A DNA stretch of 10,410 nt from assembly GCA_903917955.1 (NCBI GenBank), contig CAIXCO010000056.1:1-10410 (forward strand), given 5' to 3'. A program made the translations under genes and the position numbers. This stretch comes from an uncultured Chlorobiaceae bacterium (lineage in GTDB: Bacteria > Bacteroidota > Chlorobiia > Chlorobiales > Chlorobiaceae). Positions 1-5,962 of this stretch are shown here, one piece after another. Below the pieces are notes generated by a model that worked only from the letters and a program-made list of their open reading frames with translations, had not been told where the DNA came from and made no database searches. Positions within the stretch are counted from its first letter, which is position 1. Every line of letters begins with the position of its first letter.

Positions 1-321
1 AACACAAAAAGCGGACGCCCCTTTCGCTTTATCCTGAACAACTCCTCAGCAACGGTAGCGAACGTCTATCTTGCCATGTATCCCAAATCGCAATTGGCCA
101 AAGCCATAGAGCAGGACGCTTCAATTCTGCGTCAAGCCTGGGAAATGCTCAACCGAATTACTCCCGAGCAGCTTATGGGAGAGGGTCGGGTTTATGGCGG
201 AGGATTACGAAAGCTGGAGCCCGGAGAACTGGCGAATGTTGATGCGTCGGAGATTGCGGCATTGATTCCCGAGTTTAAGCAGGTATTGGCCGGTCAGCAG
301 TTGGCGTTGTTTGGGGGATAA
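1..321 (+). CDS. C-terminal fragment of a DNA N6-adenine methyltransferase (partial, enters from left edge)
   Basis: The frame is open from base 1 to the TAA at 319-321, so the gene begins outside the window and 106 residues are visible. No catalytic NPPY motif is in view. The call rests on the C-terminal pattern of large Eco57I-like / N-6 DNA methylases: a strand with RFILN and NVYLAMYP, a helix with AWEMLN, then a GRVYGGGLRKLEPGELANV block, which in this family lies in the target-recognition/C-terminal region. Such enzymes transfer a methyl group from S-adenosylmethionine to adenine in DNA, either inside a restriction-modification system or alone. The fragment ends in a hydrophobic ALFGG. 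A broken antitoxin gene starts 21 bases downstream on the same strand. Whether a restriction partner exists upstream cannot be seen. The family call is from recognition of the C-terminal pattern, without an alignment. Confidence 0.72.
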   Translation, partial: NTKSGRPFRFILNNSSATVANVYLAMYPKSQLAKAIEQDASILRQAWEMLNRITPEQLMGEGRVYGGGLRKLEPGELANVDASEIAALIPEFKQVLAGQQLALFGG

Positions 322-342
322 CAGTGTACATCGAAATGAATC

Positions 343-658
343 ATGAAAACCTGCACACTCAACGAAGTTCAGGATAGCCTTATCGGCCAACATGGCACCC
401 CGGAGAGGGACAGGTTTGAGTATGAATTACAGATGGACCTTATTGGGCAAGCCATCAACGGAGACGCGCCAGGAACGCAACTTGATCCGGGAAGCATTGG
501 GCAAACGTATTGGTGTTCAAAAGTCCCGGATATTGAGGATTGAAAGTAATGCAAGTAATATTACCATCGACACTTTGATGCGCGTTTTCAATGCCTTGCA
601 GGCAAAAGTAAAATTTCAGGTTGAACTGCCACACTTCAAAATCAGTGTGGGTCAATAA
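343..658 (+). pseudogene. HigA-like XRE-family antitoxin, broken by a +1 frameshift
   Basis: The first part, from ATG 343, reads as the usual N-terminus of HigA-type antitoxins: MKTCTLNEVQDSLIG, then GTPERDRFEYELQMDLIGQAI. Near base 460 the sense moves to the next frame, which continues TRQERNLIREALGKRIGVQ, then the recognition-helix region and TIDTLMRVFNALQAKVKF, ending at TAA 656-658. Dropping one G at 460-461 restores an unbroken protein of about 104 residues with the family's normal spacing (AIN-ETRQERN). As it stands, the first frame stops at 541-543, before the helix-turn-helix, so no full repressor is made. ATGs at 392 and 428 could start the second frame, but they would give an unnatural N-terminus. 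HigA proteins neutralise the RNase toxin HigB and repress their operon. No toxin gene lies in the 21 bases before or the 243 bases after, so this is an orphan remnant. Confidence 0.8.
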
Positions 659-901
659 TTTTAGCCGACAAAAGCAATTGCGCGGCAAACCGTTAATTGA
701 CTCAGTTAAAGCAAGTAAACCTTGACTTGTTTCCAAAGGGGCAGAGAAAGCCCGCAAGCTTGCTGGATATTACAATAGTTGCGCCCCGTTTTTTGGGTTG
801 CCATCCGTCCCGCCGGTTTTGCTTGGCAAATAAAGGTTTTGGGGCATTTATTGCAGGATAGCGGTTATTTGGCGATGTTGAGTGGCTGCGGCGAGCTCAT
901 G

Positions 902-2068
902 TCAGGCTTCAGCCCAACGCACACAGTCTCGCCAGCTCATGACGGTGACTCCGTTTCGCTCGTATGAGTCGTCACCACCATAAATCAGCCAGGGCTGAAG
1001 CGCCTCTTCACCGGCAAATCGTGCGGCTTTTTGGCCTGCACGGATAGAGTCGCTGGTGATGGTCTGACCTGATTTTATCTCCACCGGTTGCAGTTTTGTG
1101 CCACGTTCAAAAACTATGTCCGTTTCAAGGCCGTTATTGTCACGCCAGAAGTAGAGATCTGCAGGAAGCCCCTCGTTATAGCGGGATTTGAGGAACTCGC
1201 TGATGATGAACGATTCAAAAATTGCTCCCCTCATGGGATGCAACGCAAGGAGTTCCGATGAACGGATACCAAGGAGCCAGCAGGCAAGACCCTGATCAAA
1301 AAAATAAAGTTTTGGCGTTTTTACAAGCCGCTTTCCAAAGTTCCGGTAGTAGGGCGGGAGCAGGTGGACAATGTAGCTTGATTCCAGAACAGAGAGCCAT
1401 GAACTCGCTGTTTTATGGGAAATTCCGGTTTCACCCGCCAGCGTATTAAGGTTCAGCAGTTGTCCGTTTCGTCCTGCACAGAGCCGTACAAAGCGCTGGA
1501 ATACTGATAAATCCTGAACCCGCAAGATTTGCCGGATATCCCGCTCAATATAGGTGGCTATGTAGCTTGCAAACCAGTCGCCGGGTGATATCTCCCTGAC
1601 GTGAAGAGCCGGATAAAAACCCTTTATGATCAGTGTGTCAAACGATAGTGACGATTGTGCTGCCGCCGGAAGTTCTGAAAGAGACAAAGGCAGCAGGGTG
1701 GTCATGCCGACACGACCGGCAAGTGACTGGCTGACTCCGGCAAGCAGCCCGAATTGCTGTGAACCGGTCAGAATGAATTTTCCAGGAATCGGCTCTTCAT
1801 CAACCATGCCTTGAAGGTATGAAAAAAGATCAGGCCAGCGTTGTGCTTCATCGAAGATGGCTCCGTCACGAAACCTGTGAAGGAACCCTTTTGGGTCTTC
1901 CAGGGCAAATGCACGTTCTGCCGGGTCTTCAAGAGTTACGTACGGCTTGTTGGCAAAAACGGCTTTTGCCAGCGTTGTTTTTCCTGATTGACGAGGACCG
2001 GTTATCGCAATAACAGGAAATGTCTTGGCCAACCTCTGAAGGGTTGTTGTGAGTTTACGGTAAATCAT
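902..2068 (-). CDS. AAA-family ATPase with DUF4143 (AAA_14 / nuclease-like C-terminus)
   Basis: This 388-residue protein has the standard two-part layout of the AAA_14-DUF4143 family. The N-terminal P-loop domain has a Walker A, GPRQSGKTT (24-32), a Walker B, AIFDEAQ (70-76, D73 E74), and a sensor-like FILTGSQQ (98-105). After a linker comes the DUF4143 part, with FASYIATYIERDIRQI (166-181), a probable winged-helix stretch (about 190-235) and LYFFDQGLACWLLG (254-267). The C-terminus keeps a PD-(D/E)XK-like pattern: E285, then GLETDIV (313-319) and PVEIKSG (328-334, E330 and K332). Length and motifs are intact, so it is probably functional. The role of the family is poorly known; a link to mobile or defence regions is a common idea. 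The ATG at 2066-2068 directly follows a TATAAT-type promoter and has no visible ribosome binding site. The gene is divergent from the broken ATPase at 2438. Confidence 0.94.
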   Translation of the reverse strand: MIYRKLTTTLQRLAKTFPVIAITGPRQSGKTTLAKAVFANKPYVTLEDPAERAFALEDPKGFLHRFRDGAIFDEAQRWPDLFSYLQGMVDEEPIPGKFILTGSQQFGLLAGVSQSLAGRVGMTTLLPLSLSELPAAAQSSLSFDTLIIKGFYPALHVREISPGDWFASYIATYIERDIRQILRVQDLSVFQRFVRLCAGRNGQLLNLNTLAGETGISHKTASSWLSVLESSYIVHLLPPYYRNFGKRLVKTPKLYFFDQGLACWLLGIRSSELLALHPMRGAIFESFIISEFLKSRYNEGLPADLYFWRDNNGLETDIVFERGTKLQPVEIKSGQTITSDSIRAGQKAARFAGEEALQPWLIYGGDDSYERNGVTVMSWRDCVRWAEA

Positions 2069-2111
2069 GTTTTATTATACAAATTGCGAATTGAAAGTGC
2101 AAATTGTATAA
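2069..2111 (-). promoter_or_regulatory. Promoter overlapping a 37-bp inverted repeat before the DUF4143 gene
   Basis: Read on the minus strand, a perfect TATAAT box (2079-2074) is preceded, at exactly 17 bases, by TTGCAC (2102-2097), which matches only 3 of 6 positions of the -35 consensus. Only five bases (AAAAC) separate the box from the ATG, so transcription would start at or next to the start codon. The same segment is an inverted repeat on the plus strand: arm TTATACAAATTGC (2075-2087) and arm GCAAATTGTATAA (2099-2111), 12 of 13 positions paired, with an 11-base spacer. The left arm covers most of the -10 box and the right arm overlaps the -35 region, which is the arrangement of a repressor operator. 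No GC-rich hairpin with a T-run is present, so it is not a terminator. Promoter and operator roles are inferred from sequence only. Confidence 0.5.
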
Positions 2112-2437
2112 CTTTTTTGATGACTTCATCAGCAAGGAAGGGAGAGCAAGGGAGCTACAAACGCTTCGTGTACATGTCTATATTGGAAATATGCGGGATA
2201 ATTTTTGTACCCTTAACCAGATGATCTCCTGATATTGATTGCTGCTGCAGGATAATTCATGCTTTTACGTTAAATTTCACATTAAGGGTAGTTGCAGTAG
2301 AGAAATTGGCTCTACAGCCTTGGTTGAAAAGGTTTAACTTTGACGGGCGCTTTCGTGCTTGCTTGCTCAAATGGGTGGCAGTGGGAAGTTGCACGTTACA
2401 ATGATATTTTGAACTGGCGAATAAACGAAGAGTCTCA
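2112..2437. other. Non-coding gap between the divergent DUF4143 gene and the broken ATPase
   Basis: No credible gene is visible on either strand. The only structure noted is a perfect 6-bp stem, GTAGAG/CTCTAC (2297-2302 and 2310-2315), with a 7-base loop. I could not find a convincing -35/-10 pair for the ATPase remnant; TACAAT at 2397-2402 is -10-like but lacks a well-spaced -35. A weak purine-rich AAGAG (2428-2432) lies five bases before the ATPase ATG at 2438. Confidence 0.5.
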
Positions 2438-4200
2438 ATGGCAGATATTTCGGAAATATATGAACTGTTGTCGCCGGAGTTTTTGAGCGGTGAGGGGCTC
2501 GACACCTCTTATGTCGATGCCTTTGCGGGAAGGGGAGATAATCCGGTTTTGTCGCTAAAAAAGGCGGTTGCTGGGCAAACCTGACGGAAAGCTTCAGAGA
2601 CTCTTTTCCGGCTATCGTGGTTGCGGTAAAAGTACCGAATTGAATAAACTGCAACGGGGGATCAGCGGGGAGCTCATTGTGCTGAATTTTTCGGTACTTA
2701 AAGAGCTTGACCCGGTGAACATCAACTATGTCGAGCTTTTTGTGATCACCATGGAAAAGCTGTTTGAGGTTGTTGAGACGTACAACATCAGCCTTAACAC
2801 GCAGTTGCTTAAAAGTATCGTTGAATGGAGTTGCACGGCTGAAATAGATTGAGCCCCGGTTATCGGATCTGATCAGCCGTTGCGACGACCTGATCCGTGA
2901 CGTCAAGAGCCGTCTGTCGGAGATCGGCAAGAAAGGGCTCATTATCATTATTGAAGATCTCGATAAGTTGAGTGTCGAGAAAGCCGAAGAGCTTTTTTTC
3001 AACCACAGCCATATTCTTTGCAGTCTGCAAACCCATGTGATTTTTACCTTTCCGGTCTCCTTGCGTCACCATCCGAAAGCCACGGTTATCAAGGGAAATT
3101 TTGATCTGGATTTCGAGTTGCCGATGCTCAAGGTGCATGACAAGCAGGGCGAACCCTACCCAACAGGGCGGGACTCACTGCTTGATATCATAGGTTGCAG
3201 AATTGGAACGGAGTGTTTTGAGCCTTCTGATTTGGTTTTTCAATTTATTGATATCAGTGGCGGTTGCTTGTGTGATCTCTTTCGCATGATTCGCGATGCG
3301 GCTGATAATGCGATGAATCATGGCCAAAACCGGATTACCCAGTCCGATTATACCAAAAGTTTTTTCAGGCTTCGCCGCGATTACGAAAATACCATTGCCG
3401 AAAAATGGTATAACAACGAGGTGATTATTACGGTTAAAAAGTATTACGATACCTTGCAATCGGTTGCGTTGAGTGAGACGAAAAAGGTTGATAATACCGG
3501 AGCTGCGCTTGATTTGCGCCAAAACCTCTGTATTTTTGGTGATAACCTCAAGATTGTCGAGCGATTCTTTTTGAAAACCCCTCAAAGCGGTTTTCTCTTT
3601 GCTGTTTGCAATGATGAACTGGTGCAGCAGGAGATTAACGCTACAATCAGCTTTCTCTTACAGGGTAAAGGCAAAACTATCCATGCCAATAACAATCTTG
3701 GTCACATTGAGGTCCGGCTGAAGCTGTTGCAGCAGCAGCTCGATGAAGCCGAAAAGAATCAGCGCGACCCGGCTGATATTGCCAATGAGATTGTGTTGGA
3801 GTTGTTGGCGATTTATGCCCAAATTCCAGGAACAGCACGATTGATTAAGTCATTGATTGCGCAATATTACGATCGGTTTGATCTGGAGAAGCCGGAAACA
3901 TGTATGACTGTTGCCTATGCGTTAAGCTCTTCAGGAGAGGAGGAAAATGCACGCTTACTCATCTGGCTAATTTGCAATCTGGACGGAACGAATTTTTTGA
4001 AGCCGAGCAAGGGTACTGTGAAGCCCTTGCAATTTGAAAAGAATAATTTCGAAGGAGCTGAGGAAGGGTACAGGGAGGCGTTGGCAATTCAGGAAAAAGT
4101 TCTCGGCACCGATCATCCTGAAACACTGCGCACTCGCGAAAATCTTGACAAACTTCACGAACGGATGCAGCCGAGCGCATGGTCTTCTGAAGGGCGTTAA
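2438..4200 (+). pseudogene. Broken P-loop ATPase-TPR gene (STAND-like architecture), several frame disruptions
   Basis: Three frames together give one protein. Segment A (ATG 2438, MADISEIYELLSPEFL...) runs to about 2566 and then stops at TGA 2579-2581. Segment B starts in the next frame with LLGKPDGK, carries a Walker A, GYRGCGKST (2610-2636), and ends at TGA 2850-2852. Skipping one G at 2566-2567 joins A to B as KKALLGKP. Segment C is open from 2848 (IEPRLSDLI...) and contains a Walker B-like IIIIEDLDKL (2941-2970). The B/C junction changes frame and probably marks an internal deletion. Segment C continues through ATPase helices and a second module (SGFLFAVCND, about 3589-3618) to a TPR end of kinesin-light-chain type, EEGYREALAIQEKVLG (4060-4107), with TAA at 4198-4200. 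One more TPR unit is out of frame at 3948-4034. An ATPase followed by TPRs resembles STAND signalling/defence NTPases. Separated Walker motifs mean no working ATPase is expected. Confidence 0.75.
3948..4161 (+). repeat. Two degenerate TPR units in different frames
   Basis: The unit at 3948-4034, in the third frame, reads LTHLANLQSGRNEFFEAEQ then GYCEALAI, followed by a stop at 4035-4037. The unit from 4042, in the first frame, reads NNFEGAEEGYREALAIQEK then VLGTDHPETLRTRENLDKL. The two share the F-x-x-AE-x-GY-x-EALAI core, so they are tandem copies of one tetratricopeptide unit (kinesin-light-chain / TPR_12 type). The change of frame between them is direct evidence of decay in this array. The first-frame translation of the 3948-4034 stretch has no TPR pattern. 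Confidence 0.7.
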
Positions 4201-4330
4201 CAAATTTTTTTTTGCAAAGCCTATTCTCCGTCAATAATGGCGATGATCTTCCGGAAATCAGCAATTGGCAATGGATGCGGTAACGGCCGTGCTTACTTGT
4301 CAGGAGCAGAGTAAACAAAAGTGTACTGTT

Positions 4331-5458
4331 ATGACAGCCAAAAAGAGTGTGCGACGCAAGGGAAAGGGAGTTCGTGCATCGTCCAGACCCATGAAAAAGG
4401 TGATGCGAAACCTTTCAAGGACGATAGGGCAGCCTGCGGGGTCATTGCTTCATATTGGTGAACAGAAAACAGCCAATTGCATCATAACGGTTTTTGGTTA
4501 CGATGAAGAGCGTGAGTTTCATACTCCGGTGAAGAGCGTTGCTGAATGCGGGGAATGGAAAGATCAGCAGCGGGTTCTCTGGATCAACATTGACGGGCTG
4601 CATGATGTTTCGGTGATTGAGGACGCGGGCAAGCTGTTTGGAATTCATCCGTTGACCCTCGAAGATATTCTGCATACGGATCAGCGCTCTAAACTTGAGG
4701 ACTTTGAGAGCTATCTTTTTCTGGTGCTCAGAACGCTTGAACTTGAAAAGATAACCAATGATGTTCTTGATGAGCAGTTGAGCATGGTGATCGGAAAAAA
4801 TTATGTTCTCACCTTCCAGGAAAAACCGGGAGACATGTTTGATGCGGTAAGGGAGCGGATCAAGAGCCCGGGGACAGGGATAAGAAAACGGGGGGCAGAC
4901 TATCTTGCCTACGTGCTTATTGATGCCATTGTCGATAGTTATTTTACCGTTCTTGAAGAGCTTGAAGGTCGTATCGAACTGCTCGATCAGGAGCTGTTCA
5001 CAACATCCGGCCGCGAAACCTTTGAGGCTATCTATGCCCTGAAAAAAGAGCTTATTCTTTTACGCAAATCGGTAAGGCCGATGCGGGAGATCATCAACAG
5101 CATCAGCCGGGATCATTACAAGGTAATTGATGATGAAGCAACCTGGCCTTTTTTCAGGGATGTGTACGACAACGTCATTCTTATCAACGAAACCATCGAA
5201 ACCTATCGCGATATCGTTCTCGGCATGTACGACACCTGGCTGGCCATTGTCAATAACCGGATGAACGAAATCATGAAGGTGCTCACCACGATCGCCACTA
5301 TTTTCATGCCACTCTCTTTCCTGGCAGGACTCTATGGTATGAACTTCCGTTATATCCCTGGTCTTCAGTGGGAGTTGGGATTTTTTGCACTGCTCGTATT
5401 CATGGGTTTTACTGTTGCCGCCATGATGGTTTATTTTCGCACGAGAAGGTGGTTTTAA
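4331..5458 (+). CDS. corA: CorA-family magnesium/divalent cation transporter
   Basis: The protein has the CorA layout: a basic N-terminal tail (KKSVRRKGKG), a cytoplasmic alpha/beta funnel (from about SLLHIGEQKT to LTFQEKPGDMF) with HPLTLEDILHTDQRSKLEDF, a long helix rich in E/L/R, and two C-terminal membrane segments. The first membrane helix ends in the signature YGMNF (G336-N338, counted from ATG 4331) that forms the selectivity filter of the pentameric channel. The second (about 348-368) is followed by the basic tail FRTRRWF. CorA channels carry Mg2+, sometimes Co2+ or Ni2+, across the inner membrane and are gated by cytosolic Mg2+. At 375 residues it is a normal length. The start is uncertain: ATG 4331 is chosen because the conserved basic tail begins there, while ATG 4271 is in frame and would add 20 residues of unlikely sequence. 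Neither has a strong ribosome binding site. The gene is probably a single-gene unit. Confidence 0.95.
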   Translation: MTAKKSVRRKGKGVRASSRPMKKVMRNLSRTIGQPAGSLLHIGEQKTANCIITVFGYDEEREFHTPVKSVAECGEWKDQQRVLWINIDGLHDVSVIEDAGKLFGIHPLTLEDILHTDQRSKLEDFESYLFLVLRTLELEKITNDVLDEQLSMVIGKNYVLTFQEKPGDMFDAVRERIKSPGTGIRKRGADYLAYVLIDAIVDSYFTVLEELEGRIELLDQELFTTSGRETFEAIYALKKELILLRKSVRPMREIINSISRDHYKVIDDEATWPFFRDVYDNVILINETIETYRDIVLGMYDTWLAIVNNRMNEIMKVLTTIATIFMPLSFLAGLYGMNFRYIPGLQWELGFFALLVFMGFTVAAMMVYFRTRRWF

Positions 5459-5962
5459 GGGCCGTCTACCTGTGATCTATCGGGTTTCTGTTTCGGTAAT
5501 TGGCGCTGCTGAGGGTTTCAGTCATTCATCGCAGTGTAGCAATTGTTACGGTTTTAAGAAACCGGCCCGGCAGAGAGCCCTTTTGCTGTTATAAAAAGGG
5601 CAAATAGAGCGAAAACCATGAAAATTGGCGCTGCCAAGGGTGTTTTGTGGCTACTTTTCATTATGTTAGAATTCTAAAGTTTCATTCAAGACCTTGTCTT
5701 TTGAGAAAACTGCCCTGAAGCAGGAAATTGACCTTTTTTTACGGTAATCCCTTCTTTTCAACGAACCGGTTTTTTCTCCTGTAGCATTGGCAGCGTCATG
5801 GGTTTCAAGCCTTTGCCTTGGCCATTGAGCTGATTTTTTGCTGAAGTATTCTGATGTTTTTAACTTCAGGAAGCATGAGAGGGTTTTGTTTGAAAGAGAT
5901 CGGGGTATTGCGCAGCAGTGCGTGGTTCCCTGAACATACACAGGGAATGCTAACATAAACGA
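5459..5962. other. 504-base non-coding gap between corA and rnr, with hairpins and a direct repeat
   Basis: No convincing gene is seen on either strand. Three small structures are visible. One is a perfect 6-bp hairpin with a 4-base loop, CGGTTT-TAAG-AAACCG (5549-5564). The second is an 8-bp hairpin, GCCCTTTT/AAAAGGGC (5577-5584 and 5594-5601), with a 9-base loop. The third is a 12-base direct repeat, AATTGGCGCTGC, at 5498-5509 and 5623-5634, each copy followed two bases later by AGGGT. Neither hairpin is followed by a T-run, so a classical terminator for corA is not apparent. The promoter of rnr presumably lies in the right half, but I could not fix its position. Confidence 0.5.
5926..5947 (+). 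promoter_or_regulatory. Small inverted repeat in the probable 5' leader of rnr
   Basis: TTCCCTG (5926-5932) and CAGGGAA (5941-5947) form a perfect 7-bp stem with an 8-base loop, ending 15 bases before the TTG start at 5963. The only Shine-Dalgarno-like bases near the start, AGGGA (5942-5946), lie inside its right arm. If transcribed, the hairpin could hide that purine stretch. The distance from AGGGA to either candidate start is longer than usual, so a role in translation is speculative. Confidence 0.3.

Noticed and set aside
661..901. Possible gene remnant between the antitoxin and the DUF4143 gene
   Set aside because: Short plus-strand stretches (GKPLIDSVKASKP before a stop, then KGAEKARKLAGYYN) look protein-like, but I cannot assign them to any family. 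Too weak to call.
2297..2315. 6-bp stem GTAGAG/CTCTAC as a regulatory hairpin
   Set aside because: It is short, isolated, without a T-run or clear position relative to a promoter, and expected by chance.
2367..3002. 211-codon open frame on the minus strand across the ATPase remnant
   Set aside because: It is antisense to segments whose plus-strand translations carry Walker motifs. Its own product shows no family pattern.
4205..4213. Run of nine T after the ATPase remnant, as a terminator or phase-variable tract
   Set aside because: No stable GC-rich hairpin precedes it, and it is outside any coding frame, so neither reading is supported.
5666..5956. 96-codon open frame on the minus strand in the corA-rnr gap
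   Set aside because: It has no recognisable domain, a Cys/Lys/Ser-rich composition and no ribosome binding site, and it overlaps the likely rnr promoter region. It looks like chance.
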